The notes under the pieces are model-generated. The model ran no database searches and was not told the origin of the DNA. It worked only from the letters and a program-made list of their open reading frames with translations. A stretch of 64,000 nucleotides of DNA from Tipula vernalis (taxonomy: Eukaryota > Arthropoda > Insecta > Diptera > Tipulidae), in assembly GCA_958295665.1 (NCBI GenBank), contig OY282558.1:349227034-349291033 (forward strand), in the 5' to 3' direction. Position numbers and translations under genes: made by a program. Within the stretch, counting starts at the first letter, position 1. Each line of letters begins with the position of its first letter. Positions 10,814-22,599 of this stretch are shown here, one piece after another.

Positions 10814-13800
10814 TATTTTTAATATATTTTGTCTATAAAAAGCCTAAAAAATCTTATGGATTTAGAATCATATTAGTCAAGTTTCGAATTTAACTAAATT
10901 TGACCTAATTGAGACTAATTTGTGCTGAAACTTATATAAGCAATTTCGACGTTTTATTGTTATTTAAATTAATTTATTTAAGTAAATTAAGACCAATGAA
11001 TTAACTTAGTTTAATTTAGTCCTAGATTAACTTTAAAACTTAAATCTATTTATATTTGTAAAATTTGTTAACAAAAATTTAAACTTGCCAACTGGAAAAA
11101 AGTTTATTTAAGCAAATTTAAACCTTCTGGAATAATTTATGGAAATTTAATTTGAATGTACAGTAGTAGTTAGATTAAAAATTAAATTGACCGTTCGCCG
11201 CTTAAGTATTTTTTGAAAATTTGTTGGAAATTGTTACCAATGTGAACATCAAAATGTACGTCCTTCTTCAATACTTTTGCTATCACTTCAGTTTTAAGTA
11301 TTTGTGTAATCGTACTTAATCGCATATTTGGTTATTCTTTCTCTTCTCTCCTCGAGCCGATTTTATGAAATTTTCCGATGAGCTTAACTCGAACTTGACA
11401 GAGTTAAAAATTCGTAATATTTCGTAATATTTTGCTGACTCATCGGACCAATTTCATGAGACCGGTCAGCATCACTCATCGACCGGCATCACGTCCTCTT
11501 TACTCGCTTTTCTCAAATGCCCTCTTTCTGGAATAATTATGTTTATTGAATTATTTCTATATTCTGTTCATTCTGCAACTGCCACTCCACGTATCAACAT
11601 CGTGCCTTAACATAAATAAATAATTCTCATAAATGTTACAACGCTCTTGACGAAGCTCGAACTCGGTAACCTCAATACCATGTATTGAATTTATTGAGTA
11701 CTAAGTTGGTTATGATGGTCACAGTCATAAGAATATCGATATCATAAATCCGTGGCGCCACTACTCAAGTAAAACAAAATTGAACCTTTTCGTAAGTTTC
11801 AAGTTTTTTTCCATTTACCAAAATTATGGTTAGAACTTATTTAATCTGCACCCATCATGTTCCATGGGTTTAGGATTTTTGTTTCATTCTCCATAGGAAA
11901 TCTTATAAAAAAATGGAACAAAAATGTAAAACTAAGTTCCAAAAGCATCAAAATATATTTGAAGTAATGATACTTGGGTAGATACATGTATCAATGTAGT
12001 GTCTATCAATGTAGTAGCGGGACTAACTAATCAAGTAGCTAATTCCCAGTCTGTCAGCGAAAATTGAATTTTGAATAAGGTAAAAATTGATTTTTGAACA
12101 TAGTTTAATATTGCCAAAATTACATAATCTAAAGAATGGGACGGCTTTTTTAACCAATCACCTTGGTAAAATTCAAACGGAATCCTTTCTGCGGACGGAT
12201 CAATTGCAATCACATCCGAATTTATTATGGAGATTTTAAAGTAATAACCCTTTTTGGATATCCGAATTCGGTGTCTAACGTAACTACAGCAAACATTGTT
12301 GGTTGTTTGTGCGTTGTATCATCAATGGTTTGTTGCCCCAGAGATATGTGATTCGCTCGAATTTCGACCCCTTAGCTGTAATCGTTCGTAGTTGTAAATG
12401 TGATATATTTTTATTCATTCTAGTTAATGGTTGAAAAAAATTTTAATTTTTACGACCGATTATTTGTCTAGATACTTTTCTCAATATGTACGTGATTCAT
12501 GTAATAAAGAATATATAAAGAATATCGTCAATTTGTTTCTCTTAGAAACGTTAAACTTTGATCTATAAGTAGGTGTATTTTCATTAACACTACCTACTTA
12601 TGTATTTATAAAGTATACTTTGGAGCCAATTAGCTACATTGTATTTTTTACAATGATAATCATTTTTTAAAAAAGTTTAATGTTAAGAAACAAACGAACC
12701 TTATATATTTAAAGTACCTTCGCTCAACAAAGTATGAGGACTCCATGATCCAAAGTGTAAATTATTGTTAAGCTACTGTAAATTATTGTTAAGTTGTTGG
12801 GATTTAACTGTTTATGATATTAATTAAAGCGGTAACTCATTCGTCAAACATTTCAATTTTTTTTTGGTGGCATCATCCAATTCTAACGGTTACTTTATAA
12901 CTTTTTATACGGTTATAAGGCTATCAGCTCATTGCTTCTTTTGAAATACAAAATATTTGTTTGGCTCCGTCGATATGCAACTTTCAATTTTTTTAATATT
13001 AAATTTTAAATTTGTAGTATCGTTTTGGTGTATTACGTGTACATAACGAATGTTAATTTCTCAAGTTGTGCCACAGTACCTTCTCAATAATTTTCTTCAT
13101 TACGACAATGCAACGTGACGTATTAGCCAAAATCCCTCATTGTAGCAGATAAAGAAATTTCACACAAAATTTGTATTGATAGGGAAAAGCGATAAATTAT
13201 TTATTTTTAGACTTCGTTAAAATAAACGTAATGGCATTCATATTTGTTTATGTTTAGTGACGCACGACTGCAATGGAATATTCCGTTTGCTGTCACATTA
13301 TTTTATGCTTCTTTGGTCTAACTTATTTTAAGACTGAGTGGGTGAACAATTTTTTTGTATCAATTTATTAAAATTCTGTTATGTATTGTGGTACCATTGA
13401 GCTATTTGATTCTTCCTGCACTAAATTGTTTAACTAATAATAACACCTACGTAGGAATAAATTATAATAATTTATAATTTTGAGTGATATAAAAATAAAA
13501 ATAAAAATTTTATCGTTTTTTACTAAATATTTTAGCGTATATTTGCGATTATATGAATTATAAGATTTAATTGACAATATTGGTATGACAAAGCGTTTAA
13601 ATAACGAAATGTGATGACCTATAGAGTTAAGTTGCTTATATACCATCTCAACATACCTCTTAAGAATTCTGTGGTGTATACTCGATTCTAAGTTATTAAT
13701 TCTATAAACATATCAAAGTATTCAAGATTATTTATAGAATATTATTTTGTCCGCTTAATTTCGTAAACTGTATAAATTAAAATTTTTAAACAAATAGAAT

Positions 13801-14522
13801 ACATTTATTCAAATAATAATATTTTTGCAATTTATCACTGGCCGAAATACGACAGAACCAATTAAATAGCTTGGAAAAAATACCAGTTTTACTTTGTATA
13901 GAAAAATATTTGTTTTATGACTCAAGCAAAATTAAGAAGTCATTTAACTACTAAGTGCTAGCTAAAGATTAGATGAGCATGCATAATAAACTAAAAAGCA
14001 TTACACAAATTTCACCTTGCAATTCAAGTCGTTCAGTAATTTCAAATATTTGTTGTTTACTCGTGGACTAATATCACCAATAAAAAATAAAAAAAATTCA
14101 AATATATAGTTCTCGACCTAATTTTATCTAATCAAACTATGATCGTGATTTAATATATCGTTCATGTAGTTTAAATCACATAGTTTACATTTGTTATCCT
14201 TCTAAAATAAAAATATTTGCAGGTCATTGACTGATAATTAACAAATAATTGTAGAGGCATATATTAGCTTAGAGTCTTGTAGAGGAATAATGACTATATC
14301 GGTTTTATGTTTGTAATCGTAATCATGATAAATCAATATAAATTTCCGGTCAAATGTCGACTGGTTTTGGTTTTATATTTAACAGATCGGTTATTAAACA
14401 TATATTGATTTACCCTTCGCAATTTAATGATATTCATTGCAGTATAGTAATTTGATCCAGAATTTTTATTCTACTAGCCTCTCAATAACATAATAAAGGG
14501 CGCTTTGGTGATGTGAAAATAA
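10814..14522. other. AT-rich intergenic stretch with small palindromes
   Basis: No gene recognised in 3.7 kb. A MITE-like palindrome lies at 11357-11465: arms of about 26 bp sharing ATGAAATT and CCGATGAG, inverted. A 10-bp perfect stem ATAAGTAGGT/ACCTACTTAT lies at 12565-12601. The remainder is A/T-biased with only chance ORFs. Confidence 0.45.
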
Positions 14523-14524
14523 TA

Positions 14525-15671
14525 GGGACAGTTTTGAAATTTTGGATATTAGTTGAGAGTTTATAATTTTATTCTTGATTTTCTTTAATAATAAGATAAT
14601 ATTGGTATTTTATGTTAGGCAAGAAATTAACTGGTTTCATTTAATTATATTTAGTACTTGGAAATGGGCCGATCACGGCATTGCAGCGCAGCAGAACGAA
14701 AACTTATCGATGAACTTAAACATAAAGCGTTTTCTATCAGAAAAGTTGCTGAAGTTATTGGCTCTGGAACAATGGTAGAAAACGCAACTAATTGGGTTGC
14801 AAGAACATCAAAAATCCCCTCTATCACAAAAATCAGAATTTGCCATTATTTGACAAATGAACCGCTTGCTTCATCCAGTACTGTAATGAAGAAGGTTAAC
14901 CTTGATGTGGACACATCTACAAACCGTAAGATGCTTATTCGTCAAAATCTGAGAGTTAGAAGTGCAGGGAAGGTCTCTTTTCTGTCAGAAAACCACATTG
15001 AAAAAAAATTAAATTTCGCTAAGATCTGCGCTGGCCTTAAGACAAATGGCGCAATATTATTTGGTCGAATGAGACAAAAGGTATTTTATTTAACTCTGAG
15101 CGTGGAATACCACACTCGTTCACCTTGATAAATATACAATTAAAACAATCAAGCACGGATGAGGATGCATCATAGCATGGGGATATTTCTCCTACTATGC
15201 GGTGTAGATGCTATCCTCAATCGATAGAAGGCGTTGAGGGTATAATGAAAGAAGAGGACCACGTAGGGACACTTATTAATGTAATGCTAGCCTATGCGGA
15301 GGAAAATATGCCGCTTCGGCGGCTGTTTCAGCAGGACAATGACCCGAAACACTCATCGATGTCAGCTAAACATTGGTTTCAAATAAATCAAATAATCGTT
15401 TTAAGTTGGCTTTCTCAATCACTAGACCTATGTAAACCCCATAGAGAACTGTAAGAGGTAAAAACCCAACAAATGGTAATGCACTATGGTCATTTGTAAA
15501 GGATGCATGGTATTCTATAACGATCAACACTTGGCAGAAATTGGTTGATTCTATGCCGCGGCGTTATTTGGCTGTAATCAACAGTAAAGGCTGGCTTTTC
15601 AATAAATTATAAAAACTACACGTGATAAAAACGGAATTAGTCCCTTTTTCGTTGAAGTTTACCGTTGTCCC
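14525..15671 (+). mobile_element. Decayed Tc1-like transposon
   Basis: About 1.15 kb, flanked by TA dinucleotides (14523-14524 and 15672-15673). Both tips read GGGACA inwards, and a subterminal AGTTT..TATAATTT.ATT block is also inverted. The inside encodes a Tc1-type transposase on the plus strand in broken frames. The tips are only weakly matched, so the element is old. The likely role of the parent was TA-targeted cut-and-paste transposition. Confidence 0.7.
14664..15454 (+). pseudogene. Tc1-like transposase, broken
   Basis: The first ATG is at 14664 and the N-terminus reads MGRSRHCSAAERKLIDELK, a Tc1/Tc3-type helix-turn-helix. This frame stays open to about 15126 (NLRVRSAGKV is the usual linker between DNA-binding and catalytic domains). 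After a gap and frame changes, the catalytic part resumes near 15175 with IIAWGYFSYY, and at about 15325-15365 with FQQDNDPKHSS, which carries the second catalytic aspartate. QSLDLCKPHREL near 15415-15452 stands where QSPDLNPIENLW is expected, so the final glutamate region is altered. Several frameshifts, stops and a missing first-aspartate segment make it non-functional. Confidence 0.75.
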
Positions 15672-15673
15672 TA

Positions 15674-16307
15674 TGTTAATTTCGAGTATTGAATTATTAT
15701 TTTATTTTATCAAGTCAAAATGAAGAATTTATTGTAATTTTTTTATGGCGTCCTTATTATTTTTCACATAACTGTAGGTGAGTTTCTCAACTTTTGATCT
15801 GATCCAAGCAGAACGAATCAGAACTCAAATGGAATTGACTAGAATTGAAGTCCCTTTATTAATTTTGAAATATTTAAAAAAAAAAAAAATTCACAATTCA
15901 AAAATATGTAGGTAAGTTCCTGGCGATTTTTGTGTTCCTTTTATTCGACAACCTAAAACGTTTGGACAAGTCGCACAGATCTTTTACGAGATCTTTATTC
16001 TAATTACAAAAGTATTTGTAATGAAACAGGCGAACTGGATTGGATTGTTGGGGTTGAATATACAATATACGAGTATAATAAATAAAATAACAAAACTAAC
16101 AATATACAAAAAGGATTTTTAGTGAAAACACTAGCTAGTTTTAATCAACTATAAATATTGCCATTATTATTTCTTGTCGTCAAAAATAGATATATGGCAT
16201 ACCGATTTTAAAGTCGTCGATCTTAATTAAAACTATTATTTTCTAATTAAGACTGGATTAGTGAATTATTATCGAATATCATTGTTCAACGGCAATCCAG
16301 CCATTGA
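15674..16307. other. AT-rich stretch, no gene seen
   Basis: Spacer of about 630 bp between the Tc1-like and DD41D elements. No ORF, RNA gene or repeat recognised apart from a short A-run near 15877. Confidence 0.4.
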
Positions 16308-17224
16308 AAAGGATGTCCCAAAATTAACGCAAGATTTGAATTAAATAGAAAACACAGTTTTTAGTCTTTAGATTGTTATTTTTGTATTGAATCATAAAGT
16401 ACATAGGATAGGGTTATTTATGGAATAACACATCGGGCAAATGGCCTCCACGGCTTTGCTGGCACATACGCACTCTTTTGTCGAAATTTTCCATGACCAT
16501 TCTGCATAAATGTGGCTGAATTTCGTTGATGCAGCATTTAATTTCCTCCTGTAATGCACGGGTGGTTGTGGGATTATTGACATAGACCTTTGATTTCAAA
16601 TAACCCCATAAAAATAAATCGAATGGTGTTAAATCACACGATCTAGGGGGCCAATTCTGTTCGCCGAAACGAGAGAGTACACAACCAGGAAATATTTCAT
16701 GCAGTAATTGAATTGTTTCACGGGCCGTATGGCATGTGGCACCGTCTTGTTGAAACCACATATTGGCCACATCAATATCACCCAGTTTCGGCAGAAAAAA
16801 CTGTGTTATCATGTCGCAATACTGAGCACCAGTAACAGTCACTGCTTGACTACCCTCATGTTCAATAAAGTATGGTCCAATGATGCCTCCAGCCCAAAAT
16901 CCGCACCAAACAGTGACACGTTGTAGATGCATTTGTTTTTCGACAATCACATGTGGGTTCTCCGAACCCCAAACACTGCAATTTTGGCGATTAACAAAGC
17001 CATCAAGGTGAAAATGTGCTTCATCGCTTAGGATGATTTTGCTCGAAAAATCAGCATCTACTTGTTGATGTTCAATAATCCATTCAACGAACTCTCTTCG
17101 CTCCATTTTTACTAATCCTAAACTCTCAGCTGTCAAATTGTTTTTTTTTCAGGGTTGCCAACAATTTACTTACTGCACAATTGGCGGCAAATTCAAATCT
17201 TGCGTTAATTTTGGGACACCCTTT
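16308..17224 (-). mobile_element. Internally deleted DD41D (rosa-like) mariner-superfamily element
   Basis: Terminal inverted repeats of about 34 bp: the left end reads AAAGGATGTCCCAAAATTAA then CGCAAGATTTGAATT, and the reverse complement of the right end differs at only one of those positions (AAAGGGTGTCCC). The element is about 917 bp, shorter than needed for a full transposase. The coding frame stops roughly 55 bp from the right repeat, so the N-terminal DNA-binding segment was deleted while both ends survived. TATA follows the right end; the left flank has lost an obvious TA. The close match of the ends suggests a fairly young copy. Confidence 0.8.
16414..17136 (-). pseudogene. DD41D transposase, C-terminal catalytic part, frame open
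   Basis: A continuous minus-strand frame of 240 codons encodes the DDE/D catalytic domain of an IS630-Tc1-mariner transposase. Numbering from 17136, the first aspartate lies in ILSDEAHFHLDG (D38), the second in WFQQDGATCHTA (D131) and the third in DLTPFDLFLWGYL (D173). The 41 residues between the second and third give the DD41D signature of the rosa group. The frame opens at 17136 without an ATG (TTG); the first ATG is near 17106, well inside the catalytic domain. A full protein would carry roughly 100 more N-terminal residues with paired helix-turn-helix motifs, which are absent. The product could not bind its ends alone. No internal stops or frameshifts were seen. Confidence 0.8.
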
Positions 17225-18496
17225 ATAACAACATGGAAAAATTTACCCTGCGTTCTTTCAATTATCTTATCTAAATATGAATATGAGTGATAGTTTTAGT
17301 CCTAGTAAATATTATTTTTGTACATTAATCAGCAAAATTTGTAAACTTGTTAAAATATTTAAAAGAAAGAACATATTTCAAAAATGCGGTATGAGCCATG
17401 TCCGGAAAGTAAGTACAATTATCATTTTTGTTTTAATTTCGTTAATACACGGTTAAATGGATTCTGCTCGTTAAACTTGTTTAAGATTTTAATTAACAAC
17501 GGACTACCGAATAAGAATTATAGTTCGTATAATTGTTTCTTGGCGACCAAATAAAATGCTTCACAAATTTGGGGAAGGAGAAGAAACGTTACGTCGTAAT
17601 TCTTACGATATTTTATCAGTTAAACAGTGCTGTTGCTAGACTATGCTTATTAATATATGTAACGGCATCTTTATAGCCTGCAAGACTTGTGCAACTTGCT
17701 TTAAAAACTCTTTGCTGTTGGAACGAAAATGTACTGCAGATGATGTCTGAAGTTCATTTTATTCAATTATTAACAATAAAATACTTAAGTATTTTAAAGT
17801 GTAGAACTTAAAACAAAATTAATCAAATGTTTCAAAAAAAACCAACAACAATTTCTTTAAAATATTATTTTTAATAACGGTTTTAGGTTCCGAGATAACT
17901 TAATTAAATTAATTAACTAAATTTTTCAATTCTTCAAATCGGCTTAGTTCCTAAATTGACAAAACAATCTTTTTGTGGTAGGATTTCAGAATTATATCAG
18001 TTTTTTCAAATAACTGCAATTAGGCTTCTAGAAATTGAAATTTCGAGTTTTACCAACCAATCTAAGAAATTAAAATTGTTGTTTTAATGTTTTTGGAATG
18101 GCGCCTTGGACGAGTAGAATTTGAACGATTTTCGAAGATTCTAGACATTTCATAATAAATTAATATTCAAAAATACTTACAACTTGAAACTATGTCCGGT
18201 TATTGTTGAAATTGTGAAGTGTTTGGACTTTTTAGAATTTCAAATTTCGAAATATCTTATTGTTATTGACTAATCAATTAGAATATAAATATTTTAATAT
18301 TGAATACGCTAAACTTTCTTATATTTTGTCTTAGTAGGAATTTTAAAACCGCCAGTTTTACTTTAAATGTTCCAACTAAAATAGTCTGTACATAAAAATA
18401 AAATAACGTCCAAATTTTATCATTGAATTGGCCATTTAGCTTACATAACTTATTCAGGATAGGAATATCTTAACCAACTAAATGGTACAGGTACAC
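17225..18496. other. AT-rich stretch, no gene seen
   Basis: About 1.27 kb of AT-rich DNA between the DD41D element and foldback element FB1, with no recognisable gene or repeat. Confidence 0.4.
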
Positions 18497-18505
18497 ACTT
18501 ATGTA
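18497..18505. repeat. 9-bp target-site duplication of FB1, left copy
   Basis: ACTTATGTA directly abuts the left tip of FB1 and recurs exactly at 20803-20811 directly abutting the right tip. Confidence 0.75.
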
Positions 18506-19151
18506 ACGGATGTGAAGTTAGCCCGAAAAAAAGCATTTTCATCCCGAAAAATTGATGTTCCTCGCTAAATTCAATATAAAAAGTCTTTTAGCCCGAAAAA
18601 TCTTAGAAAATTAAGTAAAATTACACTCCATCACGAATAAAAATATTTACCTGAAACAAGATTTTTAGTAATGATCTTTTCAGGCGTTCATATTTTAAAA
18701 TCTGGTACAAATGAATGCATTTTAGCACGAAAATCTTAAAAAACGACTTTAATAATAATGCATCCCGAAAAAATATTAAGTTTATTTCTGAAAACATAAA
18801 TTTTTTTCGTTTATCTTCGAGGTACATCTCAATCAATATAAATGTTCTTCAATCAATTTGTCATAAATTATTAGTTAAATGTTATACGTTCTCATAACAC
18901 AGGAAGACTCTGGAAAACCAAAAATTTATAAAAATTTTAAAAATATAATAGACGAACATATCTTTAAAGATATATTATTCACAGAGGTTGACAGATATAA
19001 TTATAAATGGAATTTGCTTAGGTGGGGCTTCATTAAAAAGTACCTAAACCGCCATTATCACACGATGGTGATGAGGCCAAAAATGACGGCCATTTTCGTT
19101 AGTGGGTTTGAGCAAAATCAAAGAAAATCTTTTAGATTTCGGAATTTTATG

Positions 19152-20020
19152 TCGTTTTCACAGAGATTGCTAGACATAATGGAATACGATACTAGCTTGG
19201 TAAGTTCATTGTCAAGCTAAAAACATTTAGCCCATTACCATACGACGGGATCAGGAATATTTCTGGTCCAAGGCTCAATCAAATATTTACATTGAAACTA
19301 CTCATTATTTCTACTACTATATCTCTATTCACAGAGCTTGCTAGACCTATTGGCATATGACATTAGCTTGGTAAGTCCATTGCTAAGTTATCAAATTTAG
19401 CCCTTTACCATACGATGAGGATCACGAACAAATCTGGGCCAAGATTCAATCAAATATTTTCATTAAAACTGCTCATTATTTCCACTAATGTATCTCTATT
19501 CACAGAGATTGCTAGACATATTGGTATATGGCATTAGCTTGGTAAGTTCATTGCCAAGTTAACACATTTAGCCCGTTAACATACGATGGGGATCAGGAAC
19601 ATTTTTCGGCCAAGATTTAATCAAATATTTTCATTAAAACTGCTCATTATATCTACTACTATATCTCTATTCACAGCGCTTGCTAGACCTATTGGTATAT
19701 GACATTAGCTAGAAAAGTCCATTGCCAAGTTAACACATTTAGCCCATTACCCTACAATGGGGGTCAGGAACATTTATGGGCCAAGATTCAATCAAATATT
19801 TTCATTAAAACTGCTCATTATTTCCACTAATGTATCTCTATTCATAGAGATTGCTAGACATATTGGTATATGACATTAGCTTGGTAAGTTCATTGCCAAG
19901 TTAACACATTTTGCCCATTACCATACGATGGGGATCAGGAACATTTATGGGCCCATATTCAATCAAATATTTTCATTAAAACTGCTCATTATTTCCACTA
20001 ATGTATCTCTATTCACAGAG
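19152..20020 (+). repeat. 171-bp tandem array in FB1 left arm
   Basis: The anchor CTCTATTCA starts at 19323, 19494, 19665, 19836 and 20007, each exactly 171 bp apart, with a partial earlier unit near 19152. Each unit contains TTGCTAGACATATTGGTATA, CATTAGCTTGGTAAG, TTAGCCCATTACCATACGAT and CATTAAAACTGCTCATTAT. No indels separate the units, so the array spread by recent duplication. Confidence 0.85.
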
Positions 20021-20034
20021 ATACAGATACAGTA

Positions 20035-20360
20035 TTAAATAGAATAGACATACAGTAGTAGAAATAATGAGCAGTTTTAATGAAAATATTTGATTAAATC
20101 TTGGCCCAGAAATGTTCCTGATCCCCATCGTATGGTAATGGGCTAAATGTGTTAGCTTGCCAATGGACTTACCAACCTAGTCTCGTATACCAATATGCCT
20201 AGCAATCTCTGTGAATAGAGATACAGTAGCAGAAATAATGAGCAGTTTTAATGAAAATAATTGATTGAGTATCGGCCCACAAATGTTCCTGATCCTAAAC
20301 TTATGGTAATGGGTTAATGATTTGAAGTTGGCAATAAACTTAGCAAGATTGTGCTTTATA
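20035..20360 (-). repeat. Inverted 171-bp units in FB1 right arm
   Basis: Reverse-complement copies of the same unit (ATAATGAGCAGTTTTAATG at 20067 and 20237; AGCAATCTCTGTGAATAGAG at 20201-20220) cover about two periods before similarity fades towards 20400. The second copy is more diverged (ATCGGCCCACAAATG). Confidence 0.75.
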
Positions 20361-21186
20361 CCATTATGTAGAAATTTGGTGAAAGTCAGCATTGTAACAG
20401 GGGCCGGAAATACATGTGGGTGTTGAACCTGGTATAAAAAAACTAAGAAACACGGTCTGGAAATAAGACCTTAATGTTAACCAATAACTGTCTTTTAATA
20501 ATGAGATAATAACTGGTATATTTCTGCAGATTATTATTGCAACGGATTCGTTCAATATTAAATGAATATTTTATTTAAATTATGAAATAAGCTACATTTT
20601 ATTAAGTTTGAAATGTAATTGTTACCAAATAATTTTGTTCGTGCTACTAATGCTAATATTTACTAATCAAATTTCGGTATGGTATTCATTTTTTCATACA
20701 ATTCAATTATTTTTTCGGGCTAGTACGAATTTTAGCAAAGAAATACACCAAAATTAAAAAAAGCCTTTTCGGGATGATTTTGCGGGCTAACTTCACATAC
20801 ATACTTATGTATATGGTGAAAATTACGTCAAAACACAAATTCGTTATATGGAAGCAGAAGCCATGTTTGAATGAGTAAACAAATTTTTTTACCGAACATG
20901 ATTTTTTTTGTTGTCGCTTTCCAACAGTGCCAGATATATATAACAACTGTTTCTTAACGGTGGAATATAGAAAGTGGCAAATGCGATTGATTGCTGTTCA
21001 ACTCCTCGTAATTCCAAATTTGTCTGTTATTTGAAGGTTTGTAGTTATATTGTTTTGACCAATAAAGCTGTGGCTGGAAGAGACTCCCCTGCTCAAAATG
21101 TAAATGGTTGGTTTATCGAAATTCAAAGAAATGTTTATAAGACGGCGCTTTATGGAAAAACGTCGTTCGAAGAGTTGAATAGACCT

Positions 21187-22591
21187 GCATAGGAACCAAG
21201 CGCAAATTTTAGCGAAAAAAAACCTCGATATAAATTTATTGTAGTTGGCTAGAAAAACGTACGTTCAACTTTAAAATTTTTTTTTTACAGCAGAAGCCTG
21301 TACAATTTTGACGTTTTGAAAAAATTGTTCTGGCATAAATATTAGACGCTGGTATTTTTAGTTTGCGCGATTTTAATTTTTTCCAATTACAAATATATTG
21401 ATTAAATTTTAGGTATCTAATATGAGAATTTAATAAATCTTTTGGCCCATGTGCAACAAATATTGTTAACTCTTCTGCGGAAATACCGGCGTATGCCGTC
21501 AAACAAACATGCTGCTACGTATTATCATTTAAATAAAATTAATCTATTAAATGGAACTTTCCAATGAAATAACAGAAATTGCAACTGAAATTTTATCTTT
21601 ATATCTGAGTCCCAGCAAAACGTCGTTTGACTTTAATTTTGACTCATTTAAAGTTTCATAATGTTTCAAATTCTCGAACTTTACATGAAAATTTAGCGAT
21701 TGTCTCAGCAGATCCACCATTATTTTTGTTTATCCGCGAACGATTAAAGTTAAAACGGAATTCAAATTTTTTGCAATAAAGTTCCAGAAAGGATCTGTCT
21801 TTTTGTCGGTTGTCTATTGCCTTTTAAGGAAAACTTATTATTATGATATTACAAAAAATAAGTGAGGCATTGGTTTACCGTGAATAAACAGAAAATGCTT
21901 CTCAAATAATTGACTAAATTAATTTAGCAAAATTTAGCACAGGTAGCATTTTAAAAAAATAAATAATCCTGTGTTATTCTTAAATTATCTATTCATATGA
22001 AACGTCATGTTTAGTAGCTGGATTAGAAATATAAATGCAAATTTTGCTCGCATAACTTACATAATTTCCTAAAACGTATAAAGAATAATTTATTTAGGAC
22101 GTGTTCGAAGTTTGTGATAATTTTTTTTTTGTAATAATTTTGACAGGAGTGAAATAATTTTCTCTCCCATATTTTGTAATAAGTTTTATTTGTACTATTT
22201 TTTTAGAAATAAATTAACGTAATACGGCTTAATTATTGTTATTGCGCTCTTTTGTTTATGAATATTATTACAGAAATGTCAAATTTACAACACGTAGTGG
22301 CTGTGAAAATTTGGTTGCAAACAAAATAGCGTCATAATTATTACAGATGGAATAATTATCACAAACTTCGAACACGGCCTTAGTTTAAAAATATATAAAC
22401 GCCTTTTTAAAATTTTATAAATACCCTTAATACTTACTAATAAGATTTTCTCTAATATATCGAATTTTTTAATTTGGGTTCATGCACGAAATCGTTTTAC
22501 AGCAGTTTTGGTTGCATTCAAATTTCTTTTTTTTAAATAAAATTTTATATCGAATTTTTTTCTCTTTAAAATTTGCGCTTGGTTCCTATGC
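21187..22591. mobile_element. Inverted-repeat DNA element, about 1.4 kb, no transposase
   Basis: Both ends read inwards GCATAGGAACCAAGCG then CAAATTTTA (25 bp perfect). Weaker similarity continues through an A-rich tract to TCGATATAAA (about 50 bp in all). The short frames inside (for example minus strand 21236-21502) do not resemble a transposase. It contains a younger MITE at 22097-22379. No target duplication could be defined, so the superfamily is unknown. Confidence 0.65.
22097..22379. mobile_element. PIF/Harbinger-type MITE, 283 bp, nested
   Basis: Terminal inverted repeats are 26 bp with one mismatch: GGACGTGTTCGAAGTTTG on the left, GGCCGTGTTCGAAGTTTG on the right, both continuing TGATAATT. 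A TTA trinucleotide abuts both sides (22094-22096 and 22380-22382). A 3-bp TWA duplication and GG-starting tips are characteristic of the PIF/Harbinger superfamily. Non-coding and inserted within the element at 21187-22591. Confidence 0.75.
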
Positions 22592-22599
22592 TGTTTTCT

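Larger units (their letters stand above)
18506..20802. mobile_element. Foldback element FB1 with 171-bp tandem repeats
   Basis: A 2,297-bp element whose ends are inverted: ACGGATGTGAAGTTAGCCCG on the left against ATGTATGTGAAGTTAGCCCG for the reverse complement of the right (18 of 20 match). Further in, both arms carry further CCCGAAAA motifs. An array with a strict 171-bp period runs over 19150-20030. An inverted shorter array (about 20040-20350) meets it at a centre near 20035, so most of the element can fold back. Flanking 9-bp duplications (ACTTATGTA) show it moved as a unit. There is no transposase. Long repetitive inverted arms and a 9-bp duplication resemble Drosophila FB/NOF (MULE-type) elements; the superfamily assignment is inference. 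Confidence 0.8.

Noticed and set aside
12031..12351. Opposed 60- and 62-codon frames near 12.1 kb
   Set aside because: Short, overlapping on opposite strands, without recognisable motifs or splice context; treated as chance.
15197..15454. 85-codon frame as a separate small gene
   Set aside because: It is the catalytic end of the broken Tc1-like transposase (FQQDNDPKHSS), not an independent gene.
18879..19220. 113-codon plus-strand frame in FB1
   Set aside because: It runs into the 171-bp array and later units do not keep the frame; no domain resemblance. It might be a relic of captured sequence but cannot be supported.
19152..20020. 171-bp period as a centromeric alpha-like satellite
   Set aside because: The period matches primate alpha satellite by coincidence; the array is short, inverted at one end, and bounded by transposon tips and a 9-bp duplication.
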